Below, in pieces: positions 1 to 5,803 of a DNA stretch of 7,479 nt. Within the stretch, counting starts at the first letter, position 1. Each line of letters starts with the position of its first letter. The notes below the pieces were generated by a model. It worked only from the letters and a program-made list of their open reading frames with translations, did not search any database and was not told the DNA's origin. The DNA lies in assembly GCA_051877215.1 (NCBI GenBank), contig JBJEIR010000184.1, positions 1-7,479 on the forward strand, given 5' to 3'. This DNA comes from RGIG1959 sp051877215 (GTDB lineage: Bacteria; Bacillota; Clostridia; Oscillospirales; Acutalibacteraceae). The translations under genes were made by a program, and so were the position numbers.

Positions 1-7
1 GAACGTG

Positions 8-112
8 GTGCGCACTGCGTGCGTGATGCGGCTTCGCCTGTGATGCACGCCTTCGACGCGTGTGTGGAACGCATCGCATCACCTATCACGGCGTAGCTGC
101 ATCACTTATCAC
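8..112. repeat. Cluster of short GTGATGC / GCATCAC repeats and mini-hairpins
   Basis: GTGATGC occurs as direct copies at 23-29 and 40-46, and its reverse complement GCATCAC at 76-82 and 99-105. Related ATCAC words lie at 85-89 and 108-112. Between them are small self-complementary words such as GGCTTCGCC (30-38) and GTGCGCAC (8-15). No reading frame or RNA gene is visible here. The arrangement, short motifs spaced by tiny hairpins, resembles the TGATG/TTCAC-type intergenic repeats I associate with many clostridial genomes, often next to four-helix-bundle protein genes; that association is from memory and not checked. The cluster begins at or before the window edge, so its true left limit is unknown. 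Confidence 0.5.
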
Positions 113-116
113 TTAT

Positions 117-145
117 TTGCCAATAAACCGGATTTATGATACATT
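117..145 (+). promoter_or_regulatory. Sigma-A-like promoter of the small cassette
   Basis: A -35 box TTGCCA (117-122) is followed after 17 bases by TACATT (140-145), with an extended -10 TGA directly before it (137-139). A start near 152 would leave a very short leader to the ribosome binding site GAGGTG (157-162) and the ATG pair at 166/169. Spacing and extended -10 are good; the -10 hexamer itself is weak. Confidence 0.5.
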
Positions 146-165
146 TACAAAAAAGTGAGGTGTGT

Positions 166-300
166 ATGATGACCGAGTCCAAACTTACAGACCTCTCTAT
201 GGAATTCTCCGTCCGTTATACCGCTCTTTCGCCGGAAAAAAGCACTTGTTTCGGCAAGTGCTTTTTTCCGGCGGAGTGTGCCTTACGGCACGAGAAGTGA
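166..300 (+). pseudogene. Probable 5' remnant of a four-helix-bundle (IVS-type) protein gene, 44 codons
   Basis: Two adjacent ATG codons (166 and 169) follow a GAGGTG ribosome binding site at 157-162; the second has the better spacing. The frame runs to TGA at 298-300. Its first residues, MMTESKLTDLSMEFSVR, resemble from memory the amino end of the four-helix-bundle / 23S rRNA intervening-sequence protein family (pattern ESKL..LSM.F.V), whose members are about 110-130 residues long. After residue 17 the likeness ends, and the frame reads straight through the terminator hairpin at 230-273, which a working gene would not do. I infer that the middle of the gene was deleted, leaving promoter, start and terminator. 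It could instead be a short leader peptide or a spurious frame. A second frame from GTG 162 to 344 covers the same DNA and also reads through the terminator; it has no better claim. Confidence 0.4.
230..273. terminator. Perfect 19-bp intrinsic terminator hairpin, likely bidirectional
   Basis: Positions 230-248 pair without mismatch with 255-273, leaving the six-base loop TTTCGG (249-254). The inner core GCACTTG/CAAGTGC is flanked by six A on the left and six T on the right, so the core hairpin plus U-tract works on either strand. It should end the transcript from the promoter at 117-145, giving an RNA of roughly 115-120 bases, and protects the downstream operon from read-through. Confidence 0.85.
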
Positions 301-380
301 TGCTTCACATCGTGAAGTTGCTGCGCAGGGAAGTTTCTGCTTAAAGTGGGTGGCACACTTCTCTTCACTATTCACTCTTC
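295..380. repeat. Right-hand cluster of GTGATGC / TTCAC / GTGAA repeats
   Basis: This stretch carries a further GTGATGC (297-303), a small hairpin CTTCAC (303-308) with GTGAAG (312-317) around an ATC loop, and repeated TTCAC words at 364-368 and 371-375. It has the same style as the left cluster, with the TTCAC variant of the motif dominating. No gene or RNA family is recognised. It fades into unique sequence after about 380. Confidence 0.4.
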
Positions 381-631
381 GCTAAACTTGCCTTTGTGAT
401 TTTGGAAGTAAGTAATAGCGAAAAAGTGTGTGGAAGAAAGTTGAAAATCGGATTTGCTGCCCAAAGCGAAAACGTTAACCATCTAAGCGGAGAGCTTTGA
501 TAATCCTCTGCTTTTTCTGTATGCCTGAAATATTCAAAGCATTTGATTGAAGCACTTAAGAAAAAATAGTTCCGGCAAGCTGTTTTGAACATAGATAAAA
601 ACGAATATATCGCATATTTTCAATTTTCTAT
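381..631. other. Intergenic stretch with no identified feature
   Basis: About 250 bases separate the repeat cluster from the parE promoter. I see no tRNA, no known RNA element, no convincing promoter and no credible reading frame. The only structure noted is a weak long-range pairing of GCTTTGA (495-501) with TCAAAGC about 30 bases downstream. A minus-strand frame across 368-592 has no recognisable protein character. Confidence 0.5.
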
Positions 632-659
632 TTGACAGAAGCCCAAGATATGGTATAAA
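632..659 (+). promoter_or_regulatory. Sigma-A promoter of the parE-GNAT-parC operon
   Basis: A perfect -35 hexamer TTGACA (632-637) is followed after 16 bases by TATAAA (654-659), with an extended -10 TGG at 651-653. The predicted start near 665-668 gives a leader of about 60 bases before the ATG at 729. This placement also argues against the upstream GTG at 675 as the parE start, because it would lie almost at the transcript's 5' end without a ribosome binding site. Confidence 0.75.
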
Positions 660-700
660 ATACAATATAATTGTGTGATAGTGTCTAAAGAGGATAGATT

Positions 701-715
701 CCTTTTTCGGAAAGG
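701..715 (+). promoter_or_regulatory. Small hairpin covering the parE ribosome binding site
   Basis: CCTTT (701-705) is exactly complementary to the likely Shine-Dalgarno core AAAGG (711-715), with TTCGG as the loop. The AAAGG lies 13 bases before the ATG at 729; the AGAAGG at 720-725 is only 3 bases away and is too close to be ideal. A 5-bp stem is weak, so any effect on translation would be modest; this is inference from base pairing only. Confidence 0.3.
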
Positions 716-728
716 TATGAGAAGGACG

Positions 729-2714
729 ATGGCAAAGAAAAAAGCGGAGCAATACGGCAATGACAGCATTTCTCAGCTCAAAGGGGCAGACCGTGTGCGC
801 AAGCGCCCGGCGGTTATTTTCGGCTCGGACGGGCTGGACGGATGTCAGCACGCCGTGTTTGAAATTCTTTCCAACTCGATCGACGAGGCGCGCGAGGGAT
901 ACGGGACCAAGATTATTACCACCTGTTATGAGGATCATTCTTTTGAGGTGCAGGATTTCGGGCGCGGTATGCCGGTTGATTACAACCAAAAGGAAGAGCG
1001 CTATAACTGGGAATTGATTTTCTGCGAGATGTATGCCGGCGGAAAATACAATACGAACGAGGGAGAAAACTACGAGTTTTCGTTGGGGCTTAACGGGCTC
1101 GGCGCGTGTGCGACACAATATTCCGCCGAATATATGGATGTTGAAGTGCACCGCGACGGCATGAAATATACCCTGCATTTTGAGCATGGCGAAAACATCG
1201 GCGGCCTGCAAAAGGAACCGTATTCCAAAAGGGATACCGGCACGCGTATTCGCTGGAAGCCGGATTTACAGGTGTTTACGGATATTGCCGTTCCGAAGGA
1301 CTACTTTGAGGATATTCTCAAGCGGCAGGCCATTGTCAATCCGGGAATTGTCTTTGAACTGCGCACACAGACGGGAAAAACCTTTGAGACGGAGAGCTTT
1401 TCGTATGAAAACGGCATTGCCGATTATGTGCGGGAGGTAGCGGGAGAGGAACCGCTCACCGATGTGCAGTGCTGGACGACCGAGCGCACCGGGCGGGACC
1501 GTGCGGACCGTCCCGAGTATCGCGTAAAATTGAATGTAGCGCTGTGCTTTTCCAACCGTGTCAGCCTTTTGGAATATTATCACAATTCCAGTTGGCTTGA
1601 GCACGGCGGTGCGCCGGAAAAGGCGGTTCGGTCGGCTTTTGTATCGCAGATTGATGCGTATTTAAAGCAAAACGGACGGTATCTCAAAAACGAAAGCAAA
1701 ATCACCTTCCAGGATGTGCAGGATTGTCTCGTCTTGGTGTCCTCCTCGTTTTCGACGATGACATCCTATGAAAATCAGACCAAAAAAGCCATCAACAACA
1801 AATTTATTCAAGAGGCGATGACGGATTTTCTGCGTCACAATCTGGAAGTCTATTTTATTGAGAATAAAGCGGAGGCGGACAAGCTGGCCGCACAGGTGCT
1901 GATCAATAAGCGCAGCCGCGAAAAGGCGGAGACAACGCGGCTCAACCTGAAGAAAACACTGCAAACAAGCAACGATTTTACCGCCCGCGTCGAGGGGTTT
2001 GTGGACTGCCGCAGCAAAAAGCCGGAGGAGCGCGAGCTGTTTATTGTGGAGGGAAAATCCGCTATGGGCGCCTGTATTCAGGCGCGCGATCCCAATTTTC
2101 AGGCGATCATCCCCATTCGCGGAAAAATTCTCAACTGCTTAAAGGCGGAATACGAAAAGATTTTCAAGAGCGAAATTATCACAAATCTGATCAAAGTGCT
2201 CGGCTGCGGCGTGGAGGTCAAATCCAAGGCCAACAAAAATCTTTCCAATTTCGATTTATCGCTGCTGCGTTTTTCCAAAGTCATTCTCTGTACCGATGCG
2301 GATGTGGACGGCTTTCAGATTCGCACGCTGCTGCTGACGATGCTGTATCGTCTGACGCCGACCCTCATCGAAAAAGGGTTGGTGTACATTGCGGAAACGC
2401 CGCTGTACGAGATCAACACCAAGACCGATACCTATTTTGCGTACAATGACCGCGAACAGGCTGAGATTCTGCGCCGGCTTGAGGGGCAAAAATATACCAT
2501 TCAGCGCTCAAAAGGACTCGGCGAAAACGATCCGCTGATGATGTCGCTGACCACGATGAATCCGCCGACCAGACGGCTTATCAAGGTCACTCCGGCACAG
2601 GCTGAGGAGACGGCGGAAATGTTTGATGTGCTGCTCGGCGATAACCTGACCGGACGCAAAGAATTTATTGCGCAAAACGGCGCCCGTTATCTTGAAAATG
2701 TCGACCTGAGCTGA
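729..2714 (+). CDS. parE: DNA topoisomerase IV subunit B (divergent clostridial ParE), 661 aa
   Basis: This is the ATPase and Toprim subunit of a type IIA topoisomerase, which with the ParC-like subunit passes one DNA duplex through another to unlink chromosomes. The GHKL ATPase fold is at about residues 20-180: E45 and N49 in FEILSNSIDE, DFGRGMP with D76, SLGLNGLG (118-125) as the ATP lid, and T172 in DTGTRI. The transducer domain carries the ATP-sensing QTK at 350-352. The Toprim domain begins at about 436 with LFIVEGKSAMG (E441) and contains TDADVDG with D523, D525 and D527; QRSKGLGEN follows near 592-600. The length fits ParE (about 630-660) rather than gyrase B forms with extra insertions. 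Oddities are lysine at 443, where most relatives have Asp (EGDSAGG), and SLGLNGLG in place of the usual SGGLHGVG. The pattern matches a divergent ParE branch I know from Clostridia, sometimes annotated only as a Toprim protein or gyrase B. The start at 729 gives the lysine-rich opening MAKKK, similar to the parC product; 717 and 675 are alternatives. Confidence 0.9.
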   Translation: MAKKKAEQYGNDSISQLKGADRVRKRPAVIFGSDGLDGCQHAVFEILSNSIDEAREGYGTKIITTCYEDHSFEVQDFGRGMPVDYNQKEERYNWELIFCEMYAGGKYNTNEGENYEFSLGLNGLGACATQYSAEYMDVEVHRDGMKYTLHFEHGENIGGLQKEPYSKRDTGTRIRWKPDLQVFTDIAVPKDYFEDILKRQAIVNPGIVFELRTQTGKTFETESFSYENGIADYVREVAGEEPLTDVQCWTTERTGRDRADRPEYRVKLNVALCFSNRVSLLEYYHNSSWLEHGGAPEKAVRSAFVSQIDAYLKQNGRYLKNESKITFQDVQDCLVLVSSSFSTMTSYENQTKKAINNKFIQEAMTDFLRHNLEVYFIENKAEADKLAAQVLINKRSREKAETTRLNLKKTLQTSNDFTARVEGFVDCRSKKPEERELFIVEGKSAMGACIQARDPNFQAIIPIRGKILNCLKAEYEKIFKSEIITNLIKVLGCGVEVKSKANKNLSNFDLSLLRFSKVILCTDADVDGFQIRTLLLTMLYRLTPTLIEKGLVYIAETPLYEINTKTDTYFAYNDREQAEILRRLEGQKYTIQRSKGLGENDPLMMSLTTMNPPTRRLIKVTPAQAEETAEMFDVLLGDNLTGRKEFIAQNGARYLENVDLS

Positions 2715-2717
2715 CAG

Positions 2718-2738
2718 CGCTCTGCCCGGAGCAGAGCG
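2718..2738 (+). promoter_or_regulatory. Intercistronic hairpin after parE, without T-tract
   Basis: CGCTCTGC (2718-2725) pairs perfectly with GCAGAGCG (2731-2738) around the loop CCGGA, beginning four bases after the parE stop. No run of T follows, so it is not a standard intrinsic terminator. It may stabilise the upstream mRNA end, mark a processing site or tune the ratio of the downstream genes. Confidence 0.5.
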
Positions 2739-2772
2739 AACGCTTGTGTTATCGGAAAGGATGAGCAGATAT

Positions 2773-3243
2773 ATGCTTAAGCTGTCAATTTGTCCCGCCG
2801 TTTCGGAGGATGCCGATGCGATCGCCACGCTGAATGAGAGTTGTTTTGGGATACGCTTTCCTGCCGAAAAGGTGAAAAAACAGCTGGCAAGGCTGATCCT
2901 TTTGCCGACTGAACGGGTATTTGTCGCTGTTTACCGCGGCAGGCTGATCGGATTTGCGCATGCCTCCTCCGTTTGGCGCACCGATTGTGCGCCGTATAAG
3001 GAGATTCGTGCGATTGCCGTGGAAAAGGAATACCGCCGCAAGGGCGTCGGGCGCGCGCTATGGCAGGCGGTCGAGGAGTGGGCGACGGAGGAACACTGTG
3101 AAACGGTTGTCGCCGTTGTCGGAGGCAGCCGTTCGGCGCAGGCGTTTTGTGCGGCGTGCGGCTGTGATGAACAGCAGGGGAAAAAGCAGTATATGAAGAC
3201 CGTCACGGCGGCTGATCGCGTAAACGACGGAAGAAAGGCTTGA
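2773..3243 (+). CDS. GNAT-family N-acetyltransferase, substrate unknown, 156 aa
   Basis: A single GNAT domain fills the protein. Motif A is clear at about residues 78-104, IRAIAVEKEYRRKGVGRAL, with the acetyl-CoA pyrophosphate-binding R88-x-x-G91-x-G93. It is preceded by the usual beta hairpin VFVAVYRGRLIGFAHA (49-64) and followed by the motif B region SRSAQAFCAACGC (119-131). The family moves an acetyl group from acetyl-CoA to an amine; nothing in the sequence identifies the acceptor. The start at 2773 has AAAGGA (2756-2761) 11 bases upstream; ATG 2761 and GTG 2746 lack proper spacing. The gene begins 58 bases after parE and ends 5 bases before parC, so it is almost certainly cotranscribed with both subunits. 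A role in modifying the topoisomerase or a drug acting on it is possible but unsupported. The tail after about residue 143 is polar and probably disordered. Confidence 0.85.
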   Translation: MLKLSICPAVSEDADAIATLNESCFGIRFPAEKVKKQLARLILLPTERVFVAVYRGRLIGFAHASSVWRTDCAPYKEIRAIAVEKEYRRKGVGRALWQAVEEWATEEHCETVVAVVGGSRSAQAFCAACGCDEQQGKKQYMKTVTAADRVNDGRKA

Positions 3244-3248
3244 GAAAG

Positions 3249-5504
3249 ATGGCAAAAAAGAGTAAAAAAGAGACGGCGGCCTCAAACGGACCGCTGACGC
3301 TGCCGGAGAACACGCATATCGAAGGCGCGGGCTTGGTTGAAACGCAGCGTATTACCGATACGCTCGAGACCAATTATATGCCGTACGCGATGAGCGTCAT
3401 CATGTCCCGCGCCATTCCCGAGATCGACGGCTTCAAGCCTTCCCACCGCAAACTGCTGTACACCATGTACAAAATGGGGCTGTTGCAGGGAAATCTGACG
3501 AAATCCGCCAACATCGTTGGCGCGACCATGAAGCTCAACCCGCACGGCGATTCGGCTATTTATGAGACGATGGTGCGTCTCTCGAGGGGATATCAGGCGC
3601 TATTGCATCCATATGTCTTCTCTAAAGGAAACTTCGGCCGCGCGTATTCCTCCGAGATGGAATATGCCGCCTCGCGTTATACGGAAGCAAAGCTCGACCC
3701 GATCGCTGCGGAGCTGTTTCGGGATATTGATAAGGATACGGTGGAGTTCGTCGACAACTATGACGCGACGATGAAGGAGCCGACGCTGCTGCCTGTGACC
3801 TTTCCGTCGGTGCTTGTCAACAACAATGTCGGCATTGCCGTAGGCATGGCCAGCAATATTTGTTCCTTTAACCTTTCAGAGGTGTGCCAAACGGCCATTG
3901 CCCTGATTAAAAATCCGCAGCATGATATTGCCGAAACGCTGAAAGCGCCGGATTTTCCGGGCGGCGGGCAGTTGATCTATCGCCGCGAGGAGCTGGAAAA
4001 AATTTACGAGACGGGCCGCGGAAGCATAAAAGTGCGCGCCGTTTACCGATATGATAAAGCCAACAACTGTATCGACATTACCGAGATTCCGTCCACCACG
4101 ACGGTGGAAGCAATCATCGGCAAGATCATCGAGCTTGTCAAAGCGGGCAAGCTGCGAGAAATTGCCGATGTTCGCAACGAGATCGGTTTGGACGGCTTGC
4201 GCATTACGATCGATCTGAAGCGCGGTGTCGACCCGGACCGTTTGATGAACCGTCTGTTTGCCGTGACACCGCTTGAGGACAGCTTTGCCTGTAATTTTAA
4301 CATTTTGATCGCCGGTGTACCGCAGGTGCTCGGTGTGCGCAGCATTTTGGAGGAGTGGACGGCATTTCGCGTCGAATGTATCCGCCGCCGCGTATATTTT
4401 GATCTTTCCAAGGCAAAGGAGCGTCTCCATCTTTTACAGGGGCTTTCCAAAATTTTGCTGGATATTGATAAGGCTGTGAGCATTATCCGTGCGACCGAGG
4501 AGGAGAGCGATGTCGTTCCGAATTTGATGATCGGATTCGGCATTGATCAAGTGCAGGCGAACTATGTGGCGGAAATCAAACTGCGCCATTTGAACCGCGA
4601 ATATATTTTAAAGCGCACGCAGGATATTGAGCAGCTCGGCAAAGACATTGCGGATATGGAAGCCATTTTGAAGAGCACACAAAGAGTTTATCAAATCATT
4701 ATCGATGAATTGCAGCAGGTTGTCGAGAAATACGGGCAGCCGCGCAAGACCTCCATTTTGTATGCTTCCGATATCGAAGAAGTGGCGGCGGAGCTGGAGC
4801 AGGAGATTCCGGATTATCCGTGTACGCTCTTCTTTACGGCGGAGGGGTATTTCAAAAAGATCACGCCGCAGTCACTGCGCATGAGCGGTGAGCAAAAATT
4901 CAAAGAGGGAGATCGGCTGGTACAGACGGTTGAAGCCTCCAACACGGTGGAGCTGCTGTTCTTTACGGATAAGGCCACGGTGTATAAAACCAAAGCCTCC
5001 GATTTCGCGGACAGCAAAGCAAGCGCATTGGGCGATTATATCCCCTCAAAGCTGGGCTTTGAAGAAGGGGAGAACGCCGTCTTTATGGCGGTGACGACCG
5101 ATTACAGCGGCTATTTGGCCTTTTTCTTTGAAAACGGAAAAGCGGCAAAGGTGGAGCTTTCGGCCTATGCGACCAAGACAAACCGCCGTCGCCTGCTTGC
5201 TGCATACGGCGATAAATCTCCGCTTGTGGCGATCCGTCAGCTCGCAAAGGATGAGGATCTGGTGCTGTTTTCAACGGCAGGGCGCTGCCTGATTGTGGAT
5301 ACGGGAGCAATTCCGCTCAAATCCACGCGCAGTACCATCGGGGTGCAGGTGATGATCCTTAAGAAAAACAATCGTCTGCAAAAGGTGGAGGAGTACCGTG
5401 AGGAGCGCTTTGCAAAGCCGTCTCGTTACCGAACCCGTTCACTTCCCGCTGTGGGCGCGCTGTTGTCTGCTGAGGACACCGGCGAGCAATTAACACTCGG
5501 CTGA
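3249..5504 (+). CDS. parC: DNA topoisomerase IV subunit A (divergent clostridial ParC), 751 aa
   Basis: This is the DNA-cleaving subunit that forms the transient 5'-phosphotyrosine link. The breakage-reunion domain (about 35-490) shows YAMSVIMSRAIPEIDGFKPSHRKLL (split at 46-54 and 55-70), the helix NPHGDSAIYE, and R143-Y144 in ASRYTEAKL, Y144 being the catalytic tyrosine. Conserved NNNVGIAVGMASNI follows at 191-204. The C-terminal part (about 500-735) has repeated short beta segments such as CTLFFTAEGYFKKI, VELLFFTDKATVYK and LVLFSTAGRCLIV, typical of a reduced beta-pinwheel. I see no GyrA box (QRRGGKG), and length is near ParC of E. coli, so topoisomerase IV fits better than gyrase; activity is not proven. 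S102 and E106 match the sensitive-type residues at E. coli GyrA 83 and 87. N97 replaces the first His of the common HPHGD. The start at ATG 3249 has AAAGG (3234-3238) ten bases upstream; an in-frame TTG at 3240 would overlap the GNAT stop. Confidence 0.9.
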   Translation: MAKKSKKETAASNGPLTLPENTHIEGAGLVETQRITDTLETNYMPYAMSVIMSRAIPEIDGFKPSHRKLLYTMYKMGLLQGNLTKSANIVGATMKLNPHGDSAIYETMVRLSRGYQALLHPYVFSKGNFGRAYSSEMEYAASRYTEAKLDPIAAELFRDIDKDTVEFVDNYDATMKEPTLLPVTFPSVLVNNNVGIAVGMASNICSFNLSEVCQTAIALIKNPQHDIAETLKAPDFPGGGQLIYRREELEKIYETGRGSIKVRAVYRYDKANNCIDITEIPSTTTVEAIIGKIIELVKAGKLREIADVRNEIGLDGLRITIDLKRGVDPDRLMNRLFAVTPLEDSFACNFNILIAGVPQVLGVRSILEEWTAFRVECIRRRVYFDLSKAKERLHLLQGLSKILLDIDKAVSIIRATEEESDVVPNLMIGFGIDQVQANYVAEIKLRHLNREYILKRTQDIEQLGKDIADMEAILKSTQRVYQIIIDELQQVVEKYGQPRKTSILYASDIEEVAAELEQEIPDYPCTLFFTAEGYFKKITPQSLRMSGEQKFKEGDRLVQTVEASNTVELLFFTDKATVYKTKASDFADSKASALGDYIPSKLGFEEGENAVFMAVTTDYSGYLAFFFENGKAAKVELSAYATKTNRRRLLAAYGDKSPLVAIRQLAKDEDLVLFSTAGRCLIVDTGAIPLKSTRSTIGVQVMILKKNNRLQKVEEYREERFAKPSRYRTRSLPAVGALLSAEDTGEQLTLG

Positions 5505-5509
5505 TATCC

Positions 5510-5530
5510 GGCTTTATATAGGCTTTATAT
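5510..5530. repeat. Ten-base direct repeat GGCTTTATAT
   Basis: GGCTTTATAT occurs at 5510-5519 and again at 5521-5530, one base apart, directly after the parC stop and before the large hairpin. It could be a duplication or a binding site; no function can be assigned. Confidence 0.5.
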
Positions 5531-5588
5531 TATAAAAAGAAAACCGCTGTCGGGGACGGTTGTCTCCGATAGCGGTCCCGACAGCGGT
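5531..5588 (-). terminator. Hairpin with minus-strand T-tract; two competing arms
   Basis: ACCGCTGTCGGG (5543-5554) pairs perfectly with CCCGACAGCGGT (5577-5588). A second near-copy, CCGATAGCGGT (5566-5576), can pair with the same left arm through one G-U wobble, so two alternative stems are possible. On the minus strand the hairpin is followed by TTTCTTTTT (complement of 5534-5542), the classic intrinsic terminator form. On the + strand no T-run follows, so for parC it could only be a stabilising or non-canonical 3' end. Confidence 0.6.
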
Positions 5589-5640
5589 CACAGCAAACGC
5601 AGAAGATGTGCCCGTTGTCGGAGTTAGTATCGGCACAAAC
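5534..5640 (-). ncRNA. Candidate small RNA of about 105 bases, minus strand
   Basis: A minus-strand promoter (5647-5674) and a minus-strand terminator (5531-5588) lie in the right order and distance to make a short RNA in the parC-secG gap. No protein frame of note fits. The predicted RNA has a first small stem, GTGCC with GGGCAC (complement of roughly 5606-5634), and the terminator stem with its two tandem alternative 5' arms. It shows none of the signature sequences I know for SRP RNA, 6S RNA, tmRNA or RNase P. Ends are estimates from the promoter spacing and T-tract. The alternative is that the terminator is a relic or serves parC and the promoter match is chance in AT-rich DNA. Confidence 0.35.
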
Positions 5641-5646
5641 AGCCTG

Positions 5647-5674
5647 TTTATACATCAAATTTGAAAAAAATCAA
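5647..5674 (-). promoter_or_regulatory. Possible minus-strand promoter
   Basis: Read on the minus strand, TTGATT (5674-5669) is followed after 16 bases by TATAAA (5652-5647). The start would be near 5640. The -35 matches four of six bases and the region is AT-rich, so chance occurrence is a real concern. It lies back-to-back with the + strand secG promoter. Confidence 0.35.
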
Positions 5675-5682
5675 TAAAAACC

Positions 5683-5711
5683 TTGCTTTTTTCAAAGAGA
5701 TATGATAAAAT
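5683..5711 (+). promoter_or_regulatory. Sigma-A-like promoter of secG
   Basis: TTGCTT (5683-5688) is followed after 17 bases by TAAAAT (5706-5711), with an extended -10 TGA at 5703-5705. A start near 5718 gives a leader of about 85 bases before the secG ATG. The separate promoter, with the hairpin upstream, suggests secG is not part of the topoisomerase operon. Confidence 0.55.
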
Positions 5712-5803
5712 CGTCGTTGTATGATTTGACTGTATATCGAGGAATCGATTTCGGAGAAACGGGCTTTGTCTTTCTCTTCTTATGAAAGGAATGGATCTGA
5801 ATT

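Larger units (their letters stand above)
99..303. repeat. Nine-bp inverted repeat bounding the small promoter-ORF-terminator cassette
   Basis: GCATCACTT at 99-107 is the exact reverse complement of AAGTGATGC at 295-303. Everything that looks functional in this stretch (promoter 117-145, reading frame 166-300, terminator 230-273) lies between the arms, except that the ORF stop overlaps the right arm. The match is only 9 bp and stops sharply at both ends. Because the same word also occurs elsewhere in the cluster, it may simply reflect the surrounding repeats rather than the ends of a mobile unit. No target-site duplication or transposase is visible. Confidence 0.35.

Noticed and set aside
8..112. 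CRISPR array
   Set aside because: Repeats are only about 7 bases, irregularly spaced and in both orientations; there are no uniform spacers and no cas genes.
368..592. Minus-strand frame of 74 codons in the gap before parE
   Set aside because: No family resemblance, no clear promoter or ribosome binding site, and composition typical of translated intergenic DNA.
675..728. Upstream GTG start for parE at 675
   Set aside because: It lies about ten bases after the predicted transcription start, has no ribosome binding site, and adds residues not typical of the family.
534..1211. Long minus-strand frame of 225 codons over the parE start
   Set aside because: It runs antisense through the conserved ATPase region of parE, has no recognisable motif and no ribosome binding site; a shadow of parE codon usage.
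3249..5504. Gyrase subunit A (gyrA)
   Set aside because: No GyrA box is visible, the length is that of ParC, and the partner gene is ParE-like; topoisomerase IV-type fits better, though naming in this branch is inconsistent.
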